This document shows, in pieces, positions 41,586 to 49,067 of a DNA stretch of 64,000 nt. Position 1 is the stretch's first letter. Every line of letters starts with the position of its first letter. The position numbers were made by a program, and so were the translations under genes. Under the pieces are notes generated by a model. The model had not been told where the DNA came from. It did no database searches and worked only from the letters and a program-made list of their open reading frames with translations. Origin of the DNA: Sphingomonadaceae bacterium (GTDB lineage: Bacteria; Pseudomonadota; Alphaproteobacteria; Sphingomonadales; Sphingomonadaceae); NCBI GenBank assembly GCA_947476425.1, contig CANJQJ010000003.1, positions 1 through 64,000 of the forward strand. Reading direction: 5' to 3'.

Positions 41586-42443
41586 CTAGCCCTCGTCGAC
41601 GATTGGGTTTCGCAATATGCCGACCTTCTCGACCTCAACTTCGCAGACGTCACCGGCCTTCATGTACAAGGGCGGCTTTCGCGCCATGCCGACCCCGGCC
41701 GGCGTGCCGGTGACCAGCAAGTCACCGGGTAGCAGCGTCAATGCTTCGCTGAGCACCGAAACCAGCTGTGCGACTCCGAACACCATGTCGGACGTGTTCG
41801 ACGATTGCACCACCACCCCGTTGAGCCGCGTCTCGATCGCCAGCCCTGCGGCAGCCGCCGGAATTTCGTCGGCGGTAACGACCCACGGCCCGAATGCACC
41901 GGTCGCGTCGAAATTCTTGCCGATCGTCCATTGCGGAGTCTTGAATTGATAGTCGCGGATCGACGCATCGTTGAACAGCGCATAACCCATCACATGATCC
42001 AGCGCGTCGGCCAGCGGGATGTGGCGCCCCCCTTTGCCGATGATCGCGACAAGCTCGCCCTCGTAATCGAGCGCGGTGGAAACCCTGGGACGAACGATTG
42101 CTTCCTCATGGCCGATCAGGCTCGACGCAAAACGTCCGAATATCGTTGGATAGTCCGGCTGCTCGTAAGGCGATTCCTTGGTGTGATCGCGATAGTTCAG
42201 CCCGACGCAAAGAATCTTCCGAGGTTCGCGCAGCGGAGGCAGGAACGAGAAGCTGCCCGCCTCGAACACATCACCATCGCATAGCAGCGCATGATAGGAT
42301 CCAAGATCACCCTGCGACTGGATCGCGACATCGAGCGACTGCACCGAGCCGTCGTCGACGAAGCAGCGTCCACGAACACTGCCGTCCGGTGCCAGCGTTG
42401 CCGCAGCCGGCCCACGAGCAGTCGAAATCGTTGCGAAACGCAT
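41586..42443 (-). CDS. Fumarylacetoacetate hydrolase-family protein
   Basis: A 285-residue protein. The C-terminal approximately 210 residues match the FAH domain: KILCVGLNYRDHTKES, PTIFGRFASSLIGHEEAIVRPRVSTALDYEGELVAIIGKGG (with metal ligands in YEGELV), DASIRDYQFKTPQWTIGKNFDATGAFGPWVVTADEIP, and LLPGDLLVTGTPAGVG. FAH-family members hydrolyse or decarboxylate beta-diketone and ring-cleavage products (for example HpcE/HpaG, acylpyruvases). The N-terminal lead (RGPAAATLAPDGSVRGRCFVDDGSV) is common in this group. It is a candidate C-C hydrolase for the lower part of the pathway. The P450 follows it on the same strand. Confidence 0.85.
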   Translation of the reverse strand: MRFATISTARGPAAATLAPDGSVRGRCFVDDGSVQSLDVAIQSQGDLGSYHALLCDGDVFEAGSFSFLPPLREPRKILCVGLNYRDHTKESPYEQPDYPTIFGRFASSLIGHEEAIVRPRVSTALDYEGELVAIIGKGGRHIPLADALDHVMGYALFNDASIRDYQFKTPQWTIGKNFDATGAFGPWVVTADEIPAAAAGLAIETRLNGVVVQSSNTSDMVFGVAQLVSVLSEALTLLPGDLLVTGTPAGVGMARKPPLYMKAGDVCEVEVEKVGILRNPIVDEG

Positions 42444-42653
42444 TTTATTCTCTCCGGTGATGACTTGGCTTGATCGAGACTGACCCGCCCCAGCGATCAT
42501 TGGCAAGCGCGCCGAACATCGCAATTCAGACTCGATCGTCTTGCACCGGACATCACGCCAGTCCCCCCGCCCGAAGACAGGCGGCAGCTTGGGTGACTCG
42601 GTCGCAAATCATGACCGCTCTGGCCAACGTATCGCCCAACCATGAGGTCGACC

Positions 42654-43913
42654 ATGCCCGCATCTTCAACCCGAAGCCCGCTTGCCACGCCGGACCAGCA
42701 ATATGCCGAAAGCCTGGCGCTGCGCCTGGTCGAATTACCCCGTATTCGCGCCGCGCGCGAACAGGCACGCGCCGTCCTGCTCGCAGATCCAATCGCCCGC
42801 ACGCCTGAAGGCTGGCTTGGCCTCGATCGCGCGCTCGACCAATGGGTGCTGGCGCTCGCGATGCGTGTGGTGAATGCCGATCCCTTCCGACCGAGGATCG
42901 TGTGGGGAGTCTATAATCCGCCCCGAATTTGGTTCGGCCACGTCTATCCGGGCGCGGCGGTAGCAATCGACAATCCCGACAATTGCAACCGCGAAATACC
43001 GATCGACGGTGACTCCACCTATGAGATCCGTGGACGTTTCGGCAATCCCGCCATGCAGTTCATGATCGAGATCGTCACCGATTTCGAACAATATTCCGGT
43101 CTCGGCCGAACGATGAGCGCGCTGACCTCACAAAGCATCGTCACCGAGGCCGACGGCTCCTTCATCCTTACGGTCGACAGCCAACCAGCGAATGGCCGCT
43201 CCAATCACCTGCAATCCGAACCCGGAACCAACTGGATGTTCATGCGCGACAGCGCCTCGGACTGGACGAAGGAATGGACCACGCTTTCGGTCGTCCGGCT
43301 ATCGGGCCCGCCAGCGCCACACGTGCGGAGCGAAGATGCCATCGCTGACGACATCGTGCGCTCGATGCCGGTCTGGATCCGGTTCTGGAATGGCTTCAAG
43401 GATGATTTCCTCGGCTATCCCGAGCCCAATCGCCTCGTCGGACCAATTGGCCGCCCGGGCGGATGGGGGTATTTGTTTGGCGGTCGCTTCGAGATTGCCC
43501 CCGACGAAGCCGTCGTCGTCACCACCACCGATGGCGCCGCCAATTATACCGGTTTCCAGATCTCGGATCCGTGGACGCTTTCGCCCGATCCGGTCTACCG
43601 GCTCGCCAGCCTCAACAAAAGCCAGATCCGCCCCAATCCTGACGGCACGATCACTTATGTGATCGCCGCCAACGATCCCGGCGTTCATAACTGGATCGAT
43701 ACGGTTGGCTTGCTTCAAGGCTGGATGCTTTTGCGCTGGCAGGGCGTTCCCTCGGCCACCGATCCAGCCACGCTGGTTTTATCGGTCAAGACTTCGAAAC
43801 TGTCCGATCTCGCCGAGACCTTGCCGCAAGGCGTACCGATGGCGACCCTGGCCAGTCGTAGCGCCCAGATCGCCGATCGCATTTCCGGCTACGCACGTCG
43901 CTACATCGAATAG
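42654..43913 (+). CDS. DUF1214 domain-containing protein
   Basis: A 419-residue soluble protein. The N-terminal half is helical with QYAESLALRLVELPRIRAAREQARAVLL, then a beta-rich part: IWFGHVYPGAAVAIDNPDNCNREIPIDGDSTYEIRGR, RSNHLQSEPGTNWMFMRDSASDWTKEW. The C-terminus has DEAVVVTTTDGAANYTGFQISDPWTLSPDPVYRLASLNKSQIRPNPDGTITYVIAANDPGVHNWIDTVGLLQGWMLLRWQ, the conserved DUF1214 block with its YTGxQ, N-x-SQ, D-x-DG and DPGxxNWIDT motifs. Function is unknown; genes of this kind recur in sphingomonad aromatic and steroid clusters. A paralogue is at 57070-58392. It is divergent from the FAH-like gene. Confidence 0.75.
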   Translation: MPASSTRSPLATPDQQYAESLALRLVELPRIRAAREQARAVLLADPIARTPEGWLGLDRALDQWVLALAMRVVNADPFRPRIVWGVYNPPRIWFGHVYPGAAVAIDNPDNCNREIPIDGDSTYEIRGRFGNPAMQFMIEIVTDFEQYSGLGRTMSALTSQSIVTEADGSFILTVDSQPANGRSNHLQSEPGTNWMFMRDSASDWTKEWTTLSVVRLSGPPAPHVRSEDAIADDIVRSMPVWIRFWNGFKDDFLGYPEPNRLVGPIGRPGGWGYLFGGRFEIAPDEAVVVTTTDGAANYTGFQISDPWTLSPDPVYRLASLNKSQIRPNPDGTITYVIAANDPGVHNWIDTVGLLQGWMLLRWQGVPSATDPATLVLSVKTSKLSDLAETLPQGVPMATLASRSAQIADRISGYARRYIE

Positions 43914-43941
43914 AAACCGCCGGTTATCCAGGCGCATGTCT

Positions 43942-43971
43942 GGGCCCGGCACCGTCGAAGATGCCGGGCCC
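43942..43971. terminator. Strong hairpin terminator between convergent genes
   Basis: GGGCCCGGCA (43942-43951) and TGCCGGGCCC (43962-43971) form a perfect 10-bp stem around a 10-base loop, between the stops at 43913 and 43986. It probably serves both the DUF1214 gene and the Gly-rich gene. Confidence 0.7.
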
Positions 43972-43985
43972 ATATTGCTTATGCC

Positions 43986-44633
43986 TCAGTTCGCAGCGTT
44001 GGCGCTTTGGCGCCCTGCCTGTGCATGCGCGCTGCCGCTCCCGGATCCGGTCGCAGATCCGCTGATGGCATGCGAAGCGCCACCTGCACTATTGCTCACA
44101 TCCGAAGCATGCTGTTGCGCCGCCCGTCCCGCACCCTGAGCGGCACCAGTGGCCGTACCGGCGGCACTGCCCGCCAGCGATCCGACTGCGTCAGTCCCGA
44201 CGCCCTGCGCGCTCAGGCCAACGCTCTTGTCGATCGACTGCGTCGCGGTCGCCCCACCGCTGCCATTGAGCATCGAACCTGCCGGACCCGTTGCCGAAGT
44301 CGCGCTGTTGAGCGTGCCGGTCACGGTGCCCGCAAGCCCTGCGTTGGCGCTGGCAGAACCGGAATGCGGATCCAGCGACTTGGAGGCAGTCGCGGTGCCA
44401 GTGCCGTTGACCGATCCAGTGATGCTCTGGCTCGCCGACGTCACCGAATTCAGCGTTCCACCCAAGCCACCAGCGCCGTTCAATGTGCCACCGACAGTAC
44501 CGCCCAGCGTTCCGCTCAACGTCCCGCCGAGACCGCCGCCCAGACCACCGCCGCCGAGCAGCTGCGCTTGGACGGGGGCAGTCGCGAGTCCGGCGAGAAG
44601 CATCGCATTACCGAGAATGATGAACTTATTCAT
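43986..44633 (-). CDS. Secreted Gly/Ala/Ser/Thr-rich low-complexity protein
   Basis: A 215-residue protein with a clear signal peptide (1-24, ending PVQAQ). The mature part is built from short repeats such as GGGLGG, GTLSGTLGGTV, GTGTAT, SAGSAAGTATGAAQ and ends HAQAGRQSANAAN. No catalytic motif. The composition suggests a surface, fibre-like or matrix protein, possibly a substrate of the adjacent S8 protease. AGGAGA precedes the ATG. An ECF-type promoter (44681-44706) shared with the protease gene lies upstream. Confidence 0.7.
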   Translation of the reverse strand: MNKFIILGNAMLLAGLATAPVQAQLLGGGGLGGGLGGTLSGTLGGTVGGTLNGAGGLGGTLNSVTSASQSITGSVNGTGTATASKSLDPHSGSASANAGLAGTVTGTLNSATSATGPAGSMLNGSGGATATQSIDKSVGLSAQGVGTDAVGSLAGSAAGTATGAAQGAGRAAQQHASDVSNSAGGASHAISGSATGSGSGSAHAQAGRQSANAAN

Positions 44634-44680
44634 GATCTGTCTCCTGAATTTGCGAGTTCTTCCGAACCCGTCATGAGGAG

Positions 44681-44706
44681 AACGACGGCTGAATCCCGTT
44701 TCATCC
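44681..44706 (-). promoter_or_regulatory. ECF-sigma promoter motif for the Gly-rich secreted protein
   Basis: Reading the minus strand: GGATGAAACG, 8 bases, CCGTCGTT, ending 48 bases before the ATG at 44633. The same elements with the same spacing occur at 46065-46090 before the protease. The match over 18 fixed positions is exact, so a shared sigma factor is strongly suggested. Confidence 0.6.
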
Positions 44707-44713
44707 CGCATCG

Positions 44714-46036
44714 TCATTTTTTTGCGATCACCAACTTTGGTTCGATCCGGCAAGGTCGACAGACGATGCCCTGTCCAACCTTGCCCTTGCCCGGAACGGC
44801 TTCCGCTGAAACCACGCCCAACGCGCCGCGTCCCCCGCTGGAAGCCAGCGCCAGTCGCGCCGCTACCAGCGGAGCCGCAAACGACGTACCCCGCACGCTT
44901 GCATAGCCCTGTCCGGGCAGCGCCGCCGCCATCTCGGCACCGGGTGCCGCAAAATCGAGATGCGCGGCGCGACCGGCTTCGAGCAGCGCACGATCATGCG
45001 AATCCACGCCCGTTACGGCGATCACCCCCGGATAGGATGCCGGATACTGCGGAGGCGCCGCCGGGCCGTCATTGCCGACCGCCGCGACGATGAGCACGCC
45101 CTTGGCCTGCGCAGCCTGCACCGCACGCTCGAGCAGGCGGTTTGGCGGGCCGACCAGGCTGATCGTCACGACCTTTACCCGGCGCTCGACCAGCCAGCCT
45201 AGCCCGCGCACGATCAGTTCCGCCGATCCCGCGGCGGGTTCACCACCATAGACATCGGCGACAAGCAGGCTTGCCCCGGGTGCCGCACCACGGAACGCCC
45301 CGTCAACGCCCACCAGCAGCGAGGCGATTGCCGTACCATGGCCGCTCGCTCTTGGTCCGGACGGCGCAAACCCGCGCTGCTCGATCAACGCATGCGCAAG
45401 AGCCGGGTGCGATGCGACGCCTCCGTCGATCATTCCCATCGACGCGACGTTTGTAGATAGCCGTCCGTCCGATGTCGCGCCTGCGGAAGGCCCCAACGCG
45501 CCGCCCGCAGGTTCGAAGACATGATTGACCTCATATTGGCCGTCGGGATCCAGCTTGCGCAGCGTTTTGAGGCCGTCTTCCGCATCCTTCCCCCTGGGCG
45601 GCGCCAGCACGACCAGCGATATTCCCAACCCCGGCACATCCTCGCCCCGCAAACGCGAGAAACCCTTGCCCAGGGCCGTTGCAACCAAAGCTGGTGCCGG
45701 ATCGAGCAGGATGATTTCACCGCGACGAATTGGATTGCCCTTGTCGTCCGCATCCAGCACCCTGCGATTATCATGGACCAGCGTACGCAAACGCTGGCGC
45801 CGAAGGTCGAACAGCGATGCGCTGTCGAGCCCTTCCAGCAAGCGCGGGGATTCGAGGCTGCTCGCCACCGAACCAAGCACGGGCACGCTGCCGGTAACGG
45901 GTTGCAGCGCGCCGCCGACGAGTTGCCCGGGAAGCGCGCCAAGCCCCCCCGGCAGCAGTTGCGCTCCTGCTGCAACAGCGCCAAGCGCGACACTGGCAAG
46001 CGCTACGCATGTCAGGGTTGATCGGATCACGGACAT
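44714..46036 (-). CDS. Secreted S8 (subtilisin-like) serine protease
   Basis: A 440-residue protein with a signal peptide (1-25, AGAQ). A Gly/Pro/Val-rich segment follows to about 60, then a propeptide-like region. The catalytic domain has Asp 204 (MGMIDGGV), His 233 (SGHGTAIASL), oxyanion Asn 322 (AAVGNDG) and Ser 385 (GTSFAAP), the complete subtilase triad. It ends with CRPCRIEPKLVIAKK, which contains two Cys. It is divergent from the ECF sigma gene with a shared palindromic promoter. It probably acts in the periplasm or outside the cell in response to an envelope signal. Confidence 0.85.
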   Translation of the reverse strand: MSVIRSTLTCVALASVALGAVAAGAQLLPGGLGALPGQLVGGALQPVTGSVPVLGSVASSLESPRLLEGLDSASLFDLRRQRLRTLVHDNRRVLDADDKGNPIRRGEIILLDPAPALVATALGKGFSRLRGEDVPGLGISLVVLAPPRGKDAEDGLKTLRKLDPDGQYEVNHVFEPAGGALGPSAGATSDGRLSTNVASMGMIDGGVASHPALAHALIEQRGFAPSGPRASGHGTAIASLLVGVDGAFRGAAPGASLLVADVYGGEPAAGSAELIVRGLGWLVERRVKVVTISLVGPPNRLLERAVQAAQAKGVLIVAAVGNDGPAAPPQYPASYPGVIAVTGVDSHDRALLEAGRAAHLDFAAPGAEMAAALPGQGYASVRGTSFAAPLVAARLALASSGGRGALGVVSAEAVPGKGKVGQGIVCRPCRIEPKLVIAKK

Positions 46037-46058
46037 CTCCTTTTATTTTCCTGTCACG

Positions 46059-46090
46059 GGATTAAACGACGGAGAAGGATCGTTTCATCC
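46059..46090. promoter_or_regulatory. Bidirectional ECF-sigma promoter (protease and sigma genes)
   Basis: On the minus strand GGATGAAACG (46090-46081), 8 bases, CCGTCGTT (46072-46065) points at the protease ATG at 46036. On the plus strand GGATTAAACG (46059-46068), 8 bases, GGATCGTT (46077-46084) points at the sigma-factor start at 46117. The two boxes interlock as an imperfect palindrome, so one site can fire both ways. This fits autoregulation of the sigma factor together with its target. Confidence 0.6.
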
Positions 46091-46116
46091 AGTATCGGGA
46101 TGGATGGATAACGAAC

Positions 46117-46617
46117 TTGGAAGCAATCGCCATTTCATTCGACCAGGGAATTACCGCAATGCTGCCGCGTCTGCGGCGCTTTGCCCACGGCTTGTGCGGC
46201 AATGCGACTGACGCGGACGATCTGGCACAGTTGACCGTCGAGCGCGCCCTCCGTGCCCGTCTTCAATGGCAGGAAGGGACTCGACTCGACAGCTGGCTCT
46301 ACCGGATCATGCGAAACATCTGGATCGATATCGTGCGGGCACGCGGTCGCATGGAAAAGGTGATGCTGCCCGAAGAAGCCGGCGCGCAAACAGGCTATGA
46401 TCCGGTGCCGGAGGTCGAGGCTAGACTCGAGCTTGGCAACGTGATGCGCGCGATGGCCCAGCTGCCCGAGGAACAGCGCGAGGCAGTCGCGCTCGTGCTG
46501 GTCGAGGGTGTCGGCTATCGTGAGGCGGCCGAGATCCTCGCCATCCCGGTGGGCACCTTGTCGAGCCGGCTTGTCCGCGGTCGGAATGCCCTGTTGACGC
46601 TTTTGGGCGGAGTTTGA
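46117..46617 (+). CDS. ECF-type RNA polymerase sigma factor
   Basis: A 166-residue sigma factor with region 2 (ITAMLPRLRRFAHGLCGNATDADDLAQLTVERAL, then WLYRIMRNIWIDIVRARGR) and region 4 (LPEEQREAVALVLVEGVGYREAAEILAIPVGTLSSRLVRGR). No region 3, hence extracytoplasmic-function type. The start is TTG at 46117, or ATG at 46159 (15th codon) if a shorter form is made. The stop is 3 bases from the start of the anti-sigma gene. It is probably autoregulated from the palindromic promoter at 46059-46090. Confidence 0.9.
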   Translation: MEAIAISFDQGITAMLPRLRRFAHGLCGNATDADDLAQLTVERALRARLQWQEGTRLDSWLYRIMRNIWIDIVRARGRMEKVMLPEEAGAQTGYDPVPEVEARLELGNVMRAMAQLPEEQREAVALVLVEGVGYREAAEILAIPVGTLSSRLVRGRNALLTLLGGV

Positions 46618-46620
46618 AAG

Positions 46621-47367
46621 ATGATCGAAGACAAGACATTGCTTGCCTATCTTGACGGTGAACTCGACAAGCGGAGCGCCGCGATGGTCGAGGCGGCCGT
46701 CGCCGCCGATCCCGAGTTGGCGCGCAAGCTGGAGCGACATCGCCGGCTTCGCGACGTTCTTCACGCGAGCTTCGATCCACTTCTCGAGCAACCGCTTCCT
46801 CCCGGCCTCGCCGCCGCGGTCTCGCGCAACAAAGTCGTCAACATCGACACATTCCGCCGTCCGCCCAAGACCGGACGCCCGGCCACCAACTGGACGCAAT
46901 GGAGCGCGATCGCCGCAACCCTCGTTGCTGGCGTAGTCGGCGGCTACATGATCAAGCCAGATGCCAAGCCCAGCGGATCCGGGCCGATTGTCGAACGTGA
47001 TGGCCATATCATCGCGGCAAGTGACGTAGCGCAAGCGCTCGACACGCAGCTCGCCAGCGCCGGCACAACCGGACCCGTCCGCGTCGTCCTGACATTTCGG
47101 AACCAGCAGGGCGAGTTCTGCCGCAGCTTCGAGGGCAAGGCCGCATCCGGCGTAGCCTGTCGACTTGGCCGAGATTGGCGGATCGCAGGCTTCTATCCCG
47201 GTGACCAGACCCAGCACGGCGACTATCGCACGGCCGCTGCGGGAGATCCCCGGATCATGGCGCTGGTCGAAGACATGATCGAGGGCGCGCCGCTCGATTC
47301 AAGTGAGGAACGAAACGCGCGCGACAGCGGCTGGAAAGCCGGGTTGAGTCTGCCTGCCCCGGGCTAA
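46621..47367 (+). CDS. Anti-sigma factor with single membrane anchor
   Basis: A 248-residue protein. The N-terminal approximately 60 residues have the anti-sigma (zinc-finger-like or RskA-like) helical layout: DKTLLAYLDGELDKRSAAMVEAAVAADPELARKLERHRRLRDVL. The classic HxxxCxxC zinc motif is absent. One transmembrane helix lies at about 100-120 (WSAIAATLVAGVVGGYM). The periplasmic C-terminal domain holds CRSFEGKAASGVACRLGRDWRI, whose two Cys could form a redox-sensitive disulfide. It is coupled to the sigma factor and should sequester it at the membrane until an envelope signal arrives. Confidence 0.8.
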   Translation: MIEDKTLLAYLDGELDKRSAAMVEAAVAADPELARKLERHRRLRDVLHASFDPLLEQPLPPGLAAAVSRNKVVNIDTFRRPPKTGRPATNWTQWSAIAATLVAGVVGGYMIKPDAKPSGSGPIVERDGHIIAASDVAQALDTQLASAGTTGPVRVVLTFRNQQGEFCRSFEGKAASGVACRLGRDWRIAGFYPGDQTQHGDYRTAAAGDPRIMALVEDMIEGAPLDSSEERNARDSGWKAGLSLPAPG

Positions 47368-48065
47368 GTCGCCGGCCGCAATTCCTCATTCGCGTCACGC
47401 CCAAGCACCTTGGCGAGGAACCTCACTCCAAGGTCGAGGCCAAGGCCGTCGACACCGTGGCCGAGGCCCGGCGAGATATGTGCGGCAACATCGAATCCAA
47501 GCCGGTGCAGGGCATTGCGGGTGTCCTGCATCGCACGAACTGGCACGATCGGATCCGCGCTGCCATGGATCAGCAGCACGGGCGGCTTGCTGCGCACTTC
47601 GGCGGCGAACCCGCCATCGTCCGCTAACATGCCGGAATATCCTAATATTCCCGAGATGGGATGTGCGCGCCGGGCGCCGACATGGAGCGCCATCATCGTG
47701 CCCTGGCTGAAGCCCACCAGCGCCACCTGGTCCTCGGCCAGCCCCAATTCGGCGAGATGGCGGTCGATATAGGCATCGAGCGCCGGTGCCGCCCGCCGGG
47801 CGCCCGCTGCCAGTGCCTGCGGCGAGAGATCGTTCAGCCCCCACCACTGATACCCGCCCGGACTATGCGGGCAATGTTCGGACGCGTTGGGCGCAAGGAA
47901 CAGGGTGTCGGGTAGCGCATGGCGCAGATGCGGCGCGAACCCGATAAGGTCCGCGCCGTTCGAACCATAGCCGTGAAGCATGACGACGAGACGCCGGGGC
48001 GCATTGCCCGTTGCCGGATCGAGCCTGCGGCCATCCCTCACGGGCGGACCGGTCACGAGCCGCAC
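47364..48065 (-). CDS. Carboxylesterase/phospholipase-type alpha/beta hydrolase
   Basis: A 233-residue protein (GTG start) of the abhydrolase_2 family: VVMLHGYGSNGADLIGFAPHLR, PGGYQWWGL, the nucleophile elbow GFSQG, and IHGSADPIVP (Asp) with the final SPGLGHGVDGLGL (His), a complete Ser-Asp-His triad. Relatives are EstA/YpfH-type esterases and lysophospholipases. GTG 48065 lies 4 bases after the peroxiredoxin stop. An in-frame ATG at 48152 would make a 262-residue form overlapping that gene. The stop overlaps by 4 bases the stop region of the convergent anti-sigma gene. Confidence 0.8.
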   Translation of the reverse strand: MRLVTGPPVRDGRRLDPATGNAPRRLVVMLHGYGSNGADLIGFAPHLRHALPDTLFLAPNASEHCPHSPGGYQWWGLNDLSPQALAAGARRAAPALDAYIDRHLAELGLAEDQVALVGFSQGTMMALHVGARRAHPISGILGYSGMLADDGGFAAEVRSKPPVLLIHGSADPIVPVRAMQDTRNALHRLGFDVAAHISPGLGHGVDGLGLDLGVRFLAKVLGRDANEELRPAT

Positions 48066-48069
48066 CTTG

Positions 48070-48606
48070 TCATCGGCGATGCCCTTCCAGCCATTCGAGG
48101 ACCTTTTTGGGAGCGCTTTCGCCGTAGGGATCATCGTCGGCGCCATCGTCATTTATCCCGGGCTCCTCGAACCATGCGACGACCAGCCCGTCCTCTATGA
48201 CCGCTGCATAGCGCCACGATCGCAGGCCGAAGCCCAGATGGTCCTTCTTCACCAGCATGCCCATCCGGCGCGTGAAATTCGCGGATCCATCCGGCAGGAG
48301 CTTGATCTTCTCGAGGCGCAGATGCTTGGCCCATTGGTACATCACGAACGCGTCGTTGACCGAGAGGCAATAGACCTCGTCCGCACCCGCTTCCCGCAAT
48401 GCCGGGTATGAGGCTTCGAAAGCTGGGCACTGCTCCGTGGTGCATGTCGGGGTGAATGCACCGGGCAGCGCGAACAGGACGATCCGCTTGCCTGCGAAGA
48501 CCGAGCCGCTGGCGAGGTCCTGCCAGCGAAACGGATTATCCCCGCCAATGCTTTCGTCGCGTACGCGAGTCTTGAAGATAATGTCGGGAACCCGGCGTCC
48601 TAGCAT
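48070..48606 (-). CDS. Peroxiredoxin (Prx5 / AhpC-TSA type)
   Basis: A 178-residue thiol peroxidase. The peroxidatic Cys 55 is in PGAFTPTCTTEQCP, with a second Cys at 60. LFALPGAFTPTC, CPAFEASYPALREAGADEVYCLSVND and AAVIEDGLVVAWFEEPG match the Prx5 (PMP20-type) family, which reduces peroxides with glutathione or thioredoxin. A GGGAG site precedes the ATG. It probably forms an operon with the downstream esterase (4-base gap). An antioxidant role is likely. Confidence 0.85.
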   Translation of the reverse strand: MLGRRVPDIIFKTRVRDESIGGDNPFRWQDLASGSVFAGKRIVLFALPGAFTPTCTTEQCPAFEASYPALREAGADEVYCLSVNDAFVMYQWAKHLRLEKIKLLPDGSANFTRRMGMLVKKDHLGFGLRSWRYAAVIEDGLVVAWFEEPGINDDGADDDPYGESAPKKVLEWLEGHRR

Positions 48607-48722
48607 ATTGCGTCTCCCTTCGATTAGCCTTCCACAACGCGCTCCGACGCCGCCGGCTCCATGCGCCGCGACCCTCCCATGCAACGATTTGTCCCGCTTC
48701 GCCATCCTTGGCGCGGTTTGAC

Positions 48723-48747
48723 GGAACGGGTTTCGAGGTCGGGCATT
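48723..48747 (+). promoter_or_regulatory. EcfG-like general-stress promoter candidate
   Basis: GGAAC (48723-48727), 16 bases, CATT (48744-48747), against the consensus GGAAC-N16/17-CGTT, one mismatch. It lies 30 bases before the ATG at 48778. The -35 box is a perfect match. Confidence 0.45.
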
Positions 48748-48777
48748 GCCCACTTATCGGAAATGAAGGAGGCCCAC

Positions 48778-49047
48778 ATGGTACGGAACACAGATCGCGG
48801 CATAAGCCGAAAGGCGAGCGGCCTTTACGCCGCCGCGCGCAATCAGAGCACTACGTCGAAGCTCACCACTCTCGGCGCCCTCGCGGCGGGCGCTGCCGCG
48901 GTAGCCTATTTCAAGGACGCCGGCCGACGCGCAAAGGTACAGGACATGGCGCGCGACTATGGCAATCGCGTCACCAGCTGGTGGGATACGATGTTCCCCT
49001 CGATCGCCACCCCGGCGCACACCGGATCGCAAGCCACCCCCAACTGA
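48778..49047 (+). CDS. Small membrane-associated protein of unknown function
   Basis: An 89-residue protein: VRNTDRGISRKASGLYAAARNQ, then a hydrophobic stretch (TTLGALAAGAAAVAYF, about 29-44) and an amphipathic KDAGRRAKVQDMARDYGNRVTSWWDTMF. ATG 48778 has AAGGAGG five bases upstream. No known family is recognised. The layout resembles small stress-linked envelope proteins (for example YtxH-like, with a single hydrophobic helix followed by a coiled-coil-like part). An EcfG-like promoter lies upstream. Confidence 0.55.
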   Translation: MVRNTDRGISRKASGLYAAARNQSTTSKLTTLGALAAGAAAVAYFKDAGRRAKVQDMARDYGNRVTSWWDTMFPSIATPAHTGSQATPN

Positions 49048-49067
49048 ACGTCGCCTGGCCTGCCGGA

